This document shows, in pieces, positions 33,963 to 47,578 of a stretch of DNA of 64,000 bases (the stretch's first letter is position 1; each line of letters begins with the position of its first letter). Made by a program: the position numbers and the translations under genes. The notes beneath the pieces are model-generated. The model saw only the letters and a list, made by a program, of their open reading frames with translations. It did not search any database and was not told where the DNA came from. The stretch lies in NCBI GenBank assembly GCA_009823395.1, contig CM020513.1:6285501-6349500 (forward strand). The letters are read 5' to 3'. Source of the stretch: Thamnaconus septentrionalis. Taxonomy: Eukaryota; Chordata; Actinopteri; Tetraodontiformes; Monacanthidae.

Positions 33963-36605
33963 TAAATAAATGCGACTGGAGACTGAACAACTAAGGCTAA
34001 TGATACTAATGTATCCAGACCAAATCCAGATCCAGTTGCATTTTGTTTCACTAGTGCTCACACCCTCTGCACCAGCTATTTTCACTGTGAGGAAGAAGCA
34101 CCTTCTCAGTTTGCATCTTTCGTTTGATGATTTTCTCTGTATTTGTGACGCCGTCAACGCTTTCGCTGGTGACGTACCGCCGGCTCGCGTGACTGCCTTT
34201 TTCGGATCACATGTCCACAGTTTAGCTCAGAGCAATTTCCTGCTGCTGCTGAAGGCTGATTTGCCCTCATGTTGTTCCTCGGGCATCTAGAACCACCTTC
34301 GCAATGATCTTGATGTGATTTGAGTTCTTGTGTGAGGAGGAGAAACTTCCTTTGTCCGACAGCAGGTTCTGACCACAGCCAAATAAATGAATAAATGGTG
34401 TGTTTGGTCAGAAATATGATTTTCTTCTCCGTGCATGATCACTCAGACTGCTTGTCCCCCTGCATCTCCCCCACCAGCCTGCAGAAACGCCTGCAGCAGC
34501 TCCGGAACCTGCAGATCCAGCCGAGCCGAGCGTCTCCGCCGAGGCCGACATGGTGTGCGGCGACCTGCTGTCCCTGAGGAGCGACACGCTGTCACTGGCT
34601 GGAGACCATGGCCCCTCCAGGACGGTGAGCAGGAACCTCCATTACCTTGTTCCCTCGTTAATGCGGCTTCCCAGAGAGCCAGGAACAGAACGAAGGCTAT
34701 GTATGTAACCGCGGTTATGTGAGCGATTGGATCCTTCCAATGTGGTTGCGGAGATCTATCGGAAAGGATAAAGCAACGTAGCGTCACGTATCTCCTTCGG
34801 AGGCAAGTTGTTAGCGGTCCTGCCGGCCAACGAAACTTTCCTCCATCACCGCATGGGGAAGGCGCTGTTCCCAAGTAGCACTGGGATGGACCGGTAAGAA
34901 TAGACAGACGGACAAAGGACGGCTACAGTAGTCAAGGGCAAACCTCTTTGTGCCGCAATGCGAGACAACCGACTTGAATGGCCTGGCCAAAAAAGGCACA
35001 AGCCAATTGAGCCAGGGCGACAAAGGAGGCAACTCTACAGAGGGGTCAGATAGTAAGCTAGCTAGCTACTTTGAGTGAGTATACCTTCCCACGGTAAACA
35101 CTGAGCTCTTACCAAAGCGTCCACTCCAGAAGCCGCTGAGGAAAGAAAGAGGATGTGGGAGTGAGGCGCAGGGGCAAGGTGAAACCAGACGGAGAACCAG
35201 TAGGAGAACCAGAAGGGGAACCAGAAGGAAAAATCAGATGGAGAACTAGAAGGAGAACCAGAAGGAGAACTGGGAGGAGGACCATAAGGGAAACCAGCAG
35301 GGGAACCATAAAGAAAAACAGTTGGAGAACCAGTTGGAGAACCAGAAGGAGAACCAGGAGGAGGACCAGAAGGGAAACCAGAAGGAAAACCAGGAGGAAA
35401 AACCAGTTGGAGAACCAGTAGGAGAACAAGTAGAGGAACCAGTAGGAGAACCAGAGGAGGAACCATGTAGGAAAACCAGGTGGAGAATCAGGAGGAAAAC
35501 AGTTGGAGAAGCAGTCGGTTTCTCCAAAATGAGATACACAAAATCACCAAAATCTCATTTGCTGCTGATCTCAGGAGACCTGGAGCTCCTCTGATGGAGT
35601 TGGAGGTGTAATCATAATTGCTCTGACCTCGGGTGACCTCGGGACAAGCAGGGCCCAGGCTGCTTTCAAAGCCTCCTCGCATGAATGGGATTTTTTCATT
35701 TCTCTGAACAATCGAGACGGCGCCGAGCAGCGGTAGGAGGGGTGGGGGGAAGGGGCAGGGGCACCGGTGGAGGGTGAGGAGGCGGTCGGGATCCTCAACC
35801 ATCGGCGAGACAAGACAAGAAAAACCCAAAAAACCTGGGAGTGTGAGAACAAAGTGGTTGTCGTCTCTGCTTCTCATTAAAGCTCCCTGAAAGACCGAAG
35901 ACAGAGTTTGTTGAACAGAAAAAAAAAATCATTAATATGTTAATGATTTCATCTCCTGGCCCCTCCCACCACCACCGCCACTGCCACTGCTGGTGCCTCC
36001 CAACGCAGGGAGGATTTTCACGCCAGCAACCAAAACCAATAAGAGGCTGGGAGCTGGGGAATCGGCCCTCTGTGACATCACAAAGGGGTGGTGGCAACTA
36101 CCCTCTGGTCCAGTGGACACACCCCCTGCCGGTTGTTGGCTCCGCCCTCTTGTGTTTTCGTCCAGTTCAGCGAACAACACAAACCTCCGTTCAGCTTCAG
36201 CGGCAGGCTGTAAACAGAGGGCTAAACGCGTCAGAGAGGATTGTGGGTAGTGAGTCCTGTGCATGTGATGCAACATCGTCCCCTCAGCCTCCTCCCGACT
36301 GCGTCACGCCCTCGTTTTCCTCCTCCTCCTCCTTTTCCATTTCCTCCTTCTCCTCCTCCTCGTCTTCCCCTTCCTCCTCCTTCTCCTCCTCTTCCTCTTG
36401 CTCCTCCTCCTCCATCTCCCCCCATCCTTGTCCTCCTCCTCTTCCTCTTCTTCCTCCTCCTCTTCCACCTCCTCCTTCTTCTCTACCTCCTCCACTTAAT
36501 TTCTCTGCTGACAAACAGAATTGACAGAGAAGAATACACCAGAGTGGGAGGAGCTTTGATGTCGGCCTCAACAGGCGAAACCAACCACAAATAAAATGTC
36601 AACCC

Positions 36606-36636
<31 letters not shown>

Positions 36637-38197
36637 CTTCTTCTTCTTCAATAGAGCAATAAATGGTGATGAGGAGGAAATAGGGGCGGAGCTAAGCCTG
36701 GTTATTTTGACTGCTGGAGTGGGAGGAGCCTCCGTCACGTTGCCGCCGCAGAAACATGTTCACATTTCTCAAAAAATTTGCGACGAAAAAAAGCGACAGT
36801 TTCGTGCTGTGTTGTGTTGTGTTGTGTTGTGTTGCTGCCGCTGCCGCTGTTGCTGTGTGTTGATGACCTTGTCGTGTCGTCATGTGACAGAGCGAAGATG
36901 ACGACAGCACCAGCGTCACCGCCTCCTCCGTCATCGTGAGTAACTCACACACTTGGGTGTGTGTGTACGTGCGTGCGTGCATGTGTGTGTGTGTTTGTGT
37001 GTGTACGTGTGTGTCTCAAGGGATACACTGCCTAGGCCTTTTTTTGCACAGAGGGTAAATGTTTCCTCTCCAAAGCTGCTCTTTTAATCTTCGTGGCTTT
37101 GCCCCCTAGTGGCTGGGAGGGGCACTGTGTGTGCCTAAGTGTGTGTGTTTGTGCTGTCAGGCTGAAGGACGCCCCAGCCGCCCTCCCACTGTGGCTCTGT
37201 GTAATTAATTGGAGCCCTCAAGTGGGCAGCAGGAAAACAAAATCACCACCAGAGCTGGCCCGCTGGTATCATACAGCACATGTACCGCTAATACTGCAAA
37301 TCCCAGAATGCTCTGCTGGTATTTTGGCGCGTCAATCAGGACAGGGCGTTCATTGAAGGATATTTTTACTATGACGTCATTGTTTTATTGGTGTTATTTT
37401 ATTTCTAAATGTATTATTAGCCTGTGGAAAAAGGTTACTGTTGAAATTTATATCAGAAGGCTGCAAATAAAAGAGGGATGTGATTTTCATTTATATTTAG
37501 CTTTTTGAATTGAAATTTGATTTTGCACATGAAGTTATTTATTATATGTTTTTAAGCTTTGCTTGTTCCGTATTCAGTGTTGAAGCAAAATTTGTTTGGT
37601 GTCCGTATAAAAAGGTTCACTTTTATATCTGGAGGAAGATTTTTTTTCAAAAAATTTCCTTCCAGGATATCAGCTTTGTGTGCATCTAAACAGGCCCAGG
37701 TTTCAGTATAAATAAATTAAGTGACTATATTGCCTTTATTAGGCTAAAAAAGTTTGAAAATATATTTGGTTTCTGGTGTCAATGGATTTCTTTTTCAATT
37801 TAAAAAAATTTCCGTGGTTCAAAAAGAGGTTGAAAAACACCGGGCGAGAGGAAAAAACCAAACTCTTCTCAACGTATTGAGAAGTTCATTTTTTAGCAGG
37901 TCGTCGTGACTGGTTAGAAGCTATCATGTGACTGACGCTGGCCCCTCCCACTTCCTATGCCCCTCCCCCTCCCTCCTCCCCTAGTCCCTGTTCCAGCGGG
38001 TGCAGCTGGACCCCCTGGAGAAGGAGTGGCTGAGGAGCTCGGCGCTGGGCGACGGCGCCACCCAGAGGCGGCTCCTCCGTCAGGACGGCGGCCTGCTGAT
38101 GAAAAAGGTGCAGGGGCAGCAGCAGTAATAGCAACAATAGTAGCAGCAGCATGGCACAACAAACTGGGAACGCTGCAACCTCCCAACCACACGTTGC

Positions 38198-38235
<38 letters not shown>

Positions 38236-40289
38236 GCCTCCAGGACTTCGTCACTGTGAGTTACACTGGGTTGCGTTACAAATCTCTAGATTTTGTCTCG
38301 GCCCGGAGTAACAAGAACAAAAAAAAAAAGGAAACACAAAGTTTTATCTGCAACACTTTTGTGCTCGGCCGCTCGGTCGGTCCGAGGGGACGATTATTGG
38401 CTCCGAACCAAATAGAAACGCCAGTAATCTCCTTAATGGAACAAAGGGTGGGGACAAGGGGAGTCATGATCCTATTAGTCTGGATGAGAAGCTGCTGAGA
38501 ATCTCAGCACAGGTGATGAGGTGATGTGCGATAACCATCGTTTGGGACTATAACACCGTCCAATCACAGCAGGATTAAAACATCAAAGGATGAAACCTGT
38601 CTCAGGTTCCGATTTCTTCCCCCCCCCCCCCCTTTTTTTTTATATTTATTTTTTTTTATTGACATTTGAGGTCAGACATTCAAAAACAGACATCTGGTAC
38701 ATCATTTGGTCATACATCTTATGTTTGCTGCCTGTCCCAAGTGCCAAAAATATATATAGAATTTTTTTACAACATACAATAACACAAACACAAGTTTCCA
38801 ATTTCATATCAAAAAATATTTGATGAAAGACTAGAATTAGTTTTGTTGTTGTCGTTGCCATATTGTTCCTATTTTCACTTTTTTTGAAGCTTTCAACAAA
38901 CGTTTTTTTTTGTACGCTACATCACAGCGACTAAGACTAGAGGTAGATGGACGCTGCATGTGTAGATAGAATGTTGTCGTGTCGTTTTGTTGCTGCTCGT
39001 TAGCTACTCAGGGTAAAATGTTCATGTACAATGTAAACCAGCCGCAGCAGCTAGTGTTGCCAGTCCTGTGGTCGGTCAAGTTTGGTAGCCTTAAAGGTCC
39101 GGTGCGTAGAATTTTGAGGAAGCCTGGTATTTAATGAAGCCCACATGCGTTGCGTATTCAGGGCCACTGTCACGGGAGCTTCATTAAAAATTGGTTGCTG
39201 AAGATGGCAGCTAACTAGGAGCAAGTCTCTCTTATTGTTCTATGTAAACAGGGGGGCAAAAGAGTATTTGGTAGCCACCGATTCTGTAAGTTGTCCCACT
39301 TAAAAACATGAGAGGTCTGTAATGTTCATTATGGGTGCACTTCAACTGTGAGAGACAGAATGTAAAAGGAATCCAGGAAATCACATTGTATGATTTTACA
39401 AGAATCCATTTGTATAATGGTACAGAAAATAAGTATTTATCACTTAGAAACAAGCAAGAATTCTGGCCCTGACACACCTGTTACTTCCTCATTAAGAAGC
39501 TCTTCTATCCTCCGCTCGTTACCTGTATTAATCCCAGCTGTTTGAACTCGTTATCTGTATAAGAAACACCTGTCCACACCTTGAACAGCCAGACTGCAAC
39601 CTCTCCACCATGGCCTTGACCAAAGAGCTGTCTAAGGTCAATGATACACATATACACCTTTATTAGTGCATTTATAGGCAGTATGTTAAGCTTTTACCAA
39701 TAACAGTAAGACAGATTCTCTACACTGGACCTTCAACAGGAGAAGCAGCCTGGCTCAATTCAACCACACAGGAAGTGAACTGACTCTCGTCTCCGACCTG
39801 ATTATTGCTGTTTTGCCGGCCAAGTGTTTCAAAATTCCCGCTTTTGTCCCTCTGTTTTCTGACTTTTTTCTCATTTTTCTTTTTTTTCCACGGCCGACCT
39901 CGTGCGACGCCGCCGCCGCCGCCGCCGCCGCGCACAAAGGGGGTGAGTTGTCTCTTGCTGTCGGCCGCGTCCACGCTAATCGTCGACACAGAGGCGGCAG
40001 GCGGCGAGCCGGCCAACATGTGCCGCAATTAGCCGAGCGCTGACATCACACAGGAGGAGGAGGAGGAGGAGGAAGAAGAGGAGGAGAGGGGGAGGGGGAG
40101 GAAGATGAAGAGGAGGAGGAGAAGGAGAAGGTTGAGAAGAAGGAGGGGGGAAGATGAAGGGGAGGAGGAAGATGTAAATAGAATTTCACACGATGTCCAG
40201 TTTACTGGCATGTTTGTGTAGGGAAGTGGGAGGAGGGCGGCGTTGTGTTGGGTCGCTCCCTTCACGCGGCCTGACAGCTGAGTGCAGAT

Positions 40290-40329
<40 letters not shown>

Positions 40330-41726
40330 TACATCTCACAGCAGCGTGTGCAACAACACTTGCAGCAGTGCGTGTCTTAGTTTTTATTTCTCCAAGTGTC
40401 ACAAAGACCCACAAAACACATTGGCGGAATGTGGGGGTGGCGGCTATCTGACATCACATGACATCACATGACGACACATGATCCCCTTGTCTGGTTGCTG
40501 GCGGTAGTTGTGGCAGTTTGTTGCTTGTTGTCGTGCCTGTCGGGCGTCACGCCTGAATTGTTTTGTGGTTGTTTTTGTTTGTTGTGGTCATTTTACCCTC
40601 TAGCCTTCTTCTTCTTCTTCTTCCTCTTCTTCCCCTCCGGCATTCTGATTGGCCCAACGCTGCAGGGCAGGAAGTAGATCTCAGCGTGTGACCACGGACG
40701 GGTGTAATGATATTGTAATTACATGGTCCTCAGGGGCGAGGGGCTCCGCCTACGGAGCTGATGGGAGGAGGTGATGGTCGCACGGCTCCTCCGCTCGCCC
40801 CGTCCTCCTTCGCCTCCCTCTCCTCCTCTGATTTTACAAATCCGGGGGCGGGGAACTCTAACATAGGGCTCTGACTCCCAGCCAGTGGGTCAGCCAGATC
40901 CCAAGTTAAGATGCTCATCTCAGCGTCATCACCAAGGTTTCCAGTCTCAAATCTCAAATTGATCCATCTTGAAAAGGTCCCGTCTGAAACATTTACAGTC
41001 GGTCTGACCAGCTCAGAGTCCTTTGAAACTGCTGCATTCCTTCCATCATCCATCCATCCATCCATCCATCCATCATCTGTCCGTCAATCTATCCATTCAT
41101 CCAGCCACCTGTCCATCCGTCTGTCCATTCATCCATCCATTGATTGTCTGTCTGTCCATTCATCCATCCATCCATCTGTCCATCCATTCATCCATCCATC
41201 CATCCGTCTGTCCATCCATCTATTCATCCATCCATCTGTCTGCCCATTCATCCATCCATCCTATCTGTCTGTCCGTCCATTCATCCACCCGTCTGTCCAT
41301 CCATCTCTTCATCCATCCATCTGTCTGTCCATCCATCCATCCATCCATTTATTCATCCATCCATTCATCCATCCATCTGTCTGTCCATTCATGCATCCTT
41401 CCTATGTGTCTGTCCATCTATTCATCCATCTGTCCATCCATCCATCCATCCATCCATCTATCAGTCTGTTCCCACTACATGGTGTTGGATTTGGGGCTTC
41501 ACTCTGGTCAGGTCGACACACTGAAAGACAAACAACCATCCAAACCAATTGGCGTCTTGAATCAGGCGTGGCTCAAATTTCACATGAAGAAACAAAAACT
41601 GTGATCGCGATGTCCACAGCCACTCCCACAGCCACGCCCACTGCCACGCCCACACGACAGGTCCTCCAGTGATCCAGAGGTGCATTCTCATCTGCACATA
41701 GCTTTTAATGGGGCTACTGTCCGTGT

Positions 41727-41773
<47 letters not shown>

Positions 41774-44700
41774 CATTGGTGGCTAGCACACACACACACA
41801 CACGCACACGCTCTCTCTCTCTCTCTCTCTCGTCGGGTGTCGGAAGAGGCCAGCAGGGTTCAATTAGCACCTTGTAATGAAAATCAGTCAATGCGTCAGC
41901 ATACTGACGCACAGACTAAGTGCTAAAAAAAAAGTAAAAACAGACCTGCGTTACCCATCGTGCATCACAGCCGCAGGGTTTCCTACGGCCCGCTGGCATG
42001 TGGCTCTGTCCCAAACGGTTTTGTTCTCTCTTTGTCCTGATAGAGCTGAAAGCGAAAATAGCGGGGCCACAAAAAGCACAAACGGAAAGTCGTGGACAAT
42101 AAGGGGGCGCAAGAGAGAAAAACAAAGCCTTACGTTTATCACAGAAAGAGGAAGTTTTCTCTTTGACTTGGACTTTTAACTTTCTGTTGAAACCTTTTCT
42201 TTTCCAAGATGATAATAATACAATAAAATGGCAGAAAAACCACATTTGGCAAATGTAACATTTTTACATTTTTTATTATTAATGCCAGCAAAGTATAGCT
42301 AGCTTAGTGGTGGGCAGACTTTTGACCTGTGGCCCAAAGTGGGTTCTAAAAATGTGACCGAGGGACCGGATTAGGAGCAGTTTGATGGGGTGTTTTGGTG
42401 ACCCACCTCATAAGAGAAAAAAAAAATCATGGAATATGTCGAAAACATGTGCTTTAATGTCAATTGAAAATGAACAAAAGAAAGGTTACCACAAAATATG
42501 TCTTTGAAGCCCCACGGTATTTAGCTCTATTGAAATGTCTCTTAAAAGACAGAAAAAATGGATGAAATGCAGCTATTTTATGACTTACCTACTATTAGCA
42601 AAATTTTTTGTTTTTTTGTTTGGTGGGCCGGATTTAAAAAGCTTAACGGGCTGCATATAGCCCCTGGGCCAGGGTTTGCACATGCCTGGGCTAGCTTGTC
42701 AAACACCTAGCACGTGTCTGGAAAGTGTCGGTGTTGAGAAGTTGTGTGACTGGAGCGCTAGTACTGCTAGCGCTTGCACTCGTGATAGCTAGCACTTTGA
42801 GTTGTCACCTGTCAAAATGGGCCGTTGTGTCTGCTGTCGCCGACATTTCACGTCGGAGGAGAAACGAAGTGAGATGGAACGCTGCCACTTTACAGAATGA
42901 AAGAGACGCGTTTCATCTGTTCAGATTCTTTCACCGTCGCTTCAGTCAGAGACGGACAGCGGGTCGACACACCAGGATGACACTTTTTGTTTTAACTCAA
43001 ATGTTTTCTTCTTCTTTTTCTTCTCCTTCAAACCCTTCAACACATCAAGTTTGTAAGTTCCTCAGTTTCACCTCCGTAGATCAGCCACTGTCGCGCTGTG
43101 TGTGTGTGTGCGCGTGTGTGTGTGTATGTGTGTGTGTTTCATAGCTTATGAACCTTTAAAAGCAGTTTATAGAGCAATACCACAATACCAGTATAGTTAC
43201 CTAGGGTGTGTGTGTGCGTGCGTGCGTGTGTGTGTGTGTTTCCAGACAGCTCTTCACTGGGCGGCCAAGCAGGGCCGTCTGGAGACCGTGGACATGATGC
43301 TTCTCTCTGGAGCCGACGTCAACGTCAGATCGGTGAGTGTGTGTGTGTGTTGTTTTCCAGTACTGTCATTCAATTATTTGCTGTATCAACCACACCCCCA
43401 GACTCCAAGATGACGGCCCATTCATTTCAATGCTCACCCAGCGCATACGTTGATTTTTTTTGGCCATTCAGAACGATCCCGGAGAACGTCACTTACAGAC
43501 ACGTCAGAACACAGCCAATCAGAACGAGCTGAGACACCTGCACGTACAACGTTGTGACGTCACGCTGGGAATAAACTCTTTTTGTTGATTTTCTGGCCTT
43601 TATCATTTTTCTTACGACTAAAAGATAATAACTGAAAAATCTACAATACAAAGATTTGTCATGAATCGCGTTTCAGGTCACAGTCGTCCTGTCAGCCGTT
43701 AAGGCGTATTTTTGTATTGCGGTCTATGAGAAAAATGCTTTTTGTACCCTTGGTATTTTTTTGCTGCAGTACCTCAAGTGGCCACTGGGAAAAATCGGCG
43801 TGCTGCCATATTGACAGTGCGGTATCCACTTCTTATAATACATCCAAGGTATCACACGCGGTGACGCCACCTGATGTGTCTGCAGCCCCTTGACCCTTTG
43901 TATGAAGACGTTAGCATGCTCACTAGCATTGCTCTCCGCTAGCTAGCTAGTGAAAAAGAATTTCAAGCTCATGGTTATTGCTGCGATAAGCGTTTGATTT
44001 GATGTGCGATACAGTGTTGTCACAGACACCAGATGCATCTTGGGATCAGAGTCGGTTGTTTAGTTCGCTGCCTGTTAGCCAGCTAGCCAACCAGCAGTAG
44101 CAGCCTGCTGCATCAGTTAGACTGTTTGTTTTGTTAGTTTGTTTTCCAGCGAAAGAGTGAAACTATGCTGTTTGTCACACTCACACACGCGCGCGCACAC
44201 ACACACACACGCACAGCTGGGGATAGATTGGACAGGGGCAATGTTGTGATTACTTAATAGCCTCCCAGAGCGCCGCCAGCCAGGAGAATTCAATTTAGCA
44301 TCTGCCTCTCCGAGTGTTAATCTGCTCCTCCTGCTGCTGCTGCTGCTGATGTGCACCGCAGCAGCAGATAATGTTTAAGTCCCAGCAGAGCAAATCAAAG
44401 CAGACAAGTCACTTATTGGCTCCATAATTACATAATTAGCTCCTTTTTTTGTTTGTTGTCGTCGTCTCTGATTGTTAAAAGAAGCTAATGACTGCGATTA
44501 AAAGAGCCTGGCTCACGCAAGCCGGCCAATCAGAAATCAATAATCCGTGGAAGGATGTCGCAGAAGGAAAAGGAGGAGATGACGCCGCTTCTCCTCGGCT
44601 CTCCAGCGGTGAAGGTTCCACTTCAGTCAGTTTTTGACTGCTGAGGACTGAACTAGGTGTCACTTCTCTTCAGAAGTCAGATGGCTCTGATCCCCGGTCA

Positions 44701-46103
44701 CATAATGTCACTCACTGTCTTCTTCTCTAACTTTATTCATGTCTTCCTGATGGTCCTTCACCACCTGCGCGCAGCACGTGAGTGACTCTCTGATCTTCCT
44801 GCCACCTTCAGACTCTCGGTTCTTTCGGTTCTCTCGGTTCTCCCGACTCTGATCTCCTGCTTCTCCCTGTTTCTCTCTCCCGCCCCCGCTCTCTGGATGC
44901 TCCGCCCACCACCTGGACCCAACACCATCAAGGGGGTGAGTGGCCTTGAACGCACCGCTTTTATCAGGGATGTACCGATACCGGGGTTGACTACTCAACT
45001 CGTAAAATACCTGCTGATACCACGACACTGATACCAGTTGTATGTGTGTGTATGTGTATATAAATGCATATGACAGTTTTGTTAAATTTATGTTTGTACT
45101 GCAGTGAAACTTGTGACAATCGCTCATCCATGTCACGAAGGGTCCGCCCAATTTCATGTCCGGAAACTTCCGGTTCCCCCTGATCTGCTTCTCGCCCGCC
45201 GCCTCGTCTCATTTTTCCACCGTTTAGCCGCTATTTGTCCAAACTCTCCGATCGCCCGGGAGAAGCAGACAGGAAGTGACAGTGATTCCCCTCCCCCCTC
45301 CCACTAGCCTCCTCCCCCCCACCTGCCCAGGCTTCGCTTGTGACGCAGGCGTCGGTCTGACGGCGCAGATCGCTGACGGCGTCCCTCTGTTCTGCACATC
45401 AAACGGGTCTCGTTCGCCGTTTAAACTGCCGCCGCCTCGCTCGCTTAATCGACGCTGACTTCAAAACTGCCGCGCTGTCGTTTGACTCGCCGGCCAACTG
45501 ACAGCCCGCCGCTGTTTGTTCGCTCCCCTCACCGCTGACGGCGTCCCGCGGTGCTGCCGGGCCGACATTGGTGGAGGGGTGACGGGAGCGATTTGGGGGG
45601 GGGGCGGGTGGTTGTAGCACTGAAGTGGGAGGGGCTAGGATGACAGGCTGTCTGAGCTTTTCTCGAACAGATCGGCCAGCTAGCTCAAGTGGTAGATAGC
45701 TAGCTAGCTTGTCTGTTCTAATGCTGTAATCGGCTAGCGGGCGAGCTAGCTAGCCAATTGTAGCTTTATTTTTTCTTCAATTTTCACAGAAAATTCTGTT
45801 TGGATTTTATATATATTTTTTTTTCACAGAAACTCGACATGCTTTCCAGACAAGCTAGCCCTTCTTTGCTGGTGCTACTTAAAAATATCATATTTGACAA
45901 ATGTGATATGTGTTAGTACAATGGCAACAGGGATCAGGATACATCTTCCAGACATGCCCCCTCCAAATGGCCACGCCCCCAAATCCATTGACCACACCCA
46001 CTAGCACTGTGTCCTTAATGTAGCGGTCGACTGCTGCAGTGGCGAAGCTCAGTGAGTTTCATCTCAACCATCACTGACCGTGCGCGTGTGTGTGTGTGCG
46101 TGC

Positions 46104-46141
<38 letters not shown>

Positions 46142-47089
46142 CCTCAGGGATACACTGCCCTCCACCTGGCCTCCATCCACGGCCACCAGCACGTCGTCCG
46201 CGCCCTCATCAACACCCACAGTGAGTCGGCACCGCCTCGCGGGCACATCCCGTTGTGATGTCACTTCCTGTCAGGGACGGTGGTGGGGGGGGGGCTCTGC
46301 CTCCTGCACGCCTCAAAGACTCTGCTGGAAGAGTGAGCAGCGATGCAGATCGCACCAGCGGCAGATTGACAGGTCCCTCCCCCTACATCGACCCTCCCGC
46401 CTCACCCACTCACCCGCTCGCTCACCTGTGCAGGAAGACAGCAGGCTGAGAGATCCGACCGTCAGCATGTCTCTCCCCCTTAATATAAGCCCGTCCTGCA
46501 GTTCCGGCCTCAGCCAGCAGGGTGTCAGACGACAGCGATCACTGCGACGTCCACCTCCGAAAGTGACAAGTCGCAGTGACCAGCACCTACAGGAAGCCAC
46601 CTAGGGCTGTTACTGACTTGGCGCCGCTTCCGGGAGAAATCTGATTGGCTGAAGGTTTATCCAATCACCTTTCGAGTTGATTGTGAGCTTTTTACCTCCG
46701 AGTTTGTGGCCAAAGTTGAAGGACGAAATGTTCCAATGTTCCCAGCGTTCCCAGTGTTACCTATTAGAAGAAACCAGAACCTGCAACCTGCAACATGCAG
46801 ACGTGATGTTTAGACCTTCAGCGAGAACATGGGGATGAGGTGAAGAAGAGCCTCCCCTCGCTGGAGGAGGTGTTGACCTTCTCCACCTCCACCTCCTCCA
46901 TCTATTCCTCCTCCCTACCACAACCTTATCGCTAATAATTACCCAGCAGCCCCGTCTCTGCGGGGCCGACCCACCGCTGCCTGCTACTGTTGATGGGGGT
47001 TGCTAATTAGCCCCACCCCTCCTTTCCCAGAATGACAGCGAGATGAGTGAAGAGAGTTTTTGACCGTGGCGGTTTTCTTTTTAAGTTTT

Positions 47090-47137
<48 letters not shown>

Positions 47138-47540
47138 CCCTCCCTCAGACGCGAGGACCAGCATCAGGGATTATCACGGCAGGACGGCTGCTCACTACTG
47201 GAGCGGCAGCAGGGACCTGTTTGAGAGGCAGGACCCTCAGTCAGGTGAGAACCAATCAGGTGGCCAGTAAAAAAACAACAACAACAGATAACCCCTTTAA
47301 AGGAGGACAAAAAAATAAATAAAAATCCTGTGGTCTCAGAGGATGCAGCCAACTTCTGGCTGGGGGTGTGGCCCCTAATCACAGTGCCCTCTGAGACACC
47401 ACAAAGGGCCAATTTCTGTCACCGTTCCAGAGTTTTTGACGCCGAGCCTCCAGTAAGAAGCCATATTGATGGCAGTACCGCAGCCAGCCACCAGAGGGCA
47501 GCCTGGATTTTTCAGCCTGTCTGTCTCCAAATAAACTTTA

Positions 47541-47578
<38 letters not shown>

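Larger units (their letters stand above)
38256..43245. other. sowah intron 5 (5 kb), repeat-bearing
   Basis: The longest sowah intron. It holds the GGA tract, a (CATC)n array with a possible retroposon end (41040-41560), a TG run near 41735-41768 and the hAT-type element at 42306-42689. No additional exon was recognised, although a 6-base microexon would restore two family residues between exons 5 and 6. Confidence 0.6.

Noticed and set aside
35155..35594. Charged 88- to 134-codon frames on both strands
   Set aside because: Open only because the 12-base minisatellite unit is a multiple of three.
40911..41672. 253-codon frame with repeated HPSI
   Set aside because: Translation of a (CATC)n array; the unique parts before and after match no family.
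44708..45157. 149-codon minus-strand frame rich in Glu and Arg
   Set aside because: Low-complexity (CGGTTCT)n-like stretch in sowah intron 6; no splice structure or family match.
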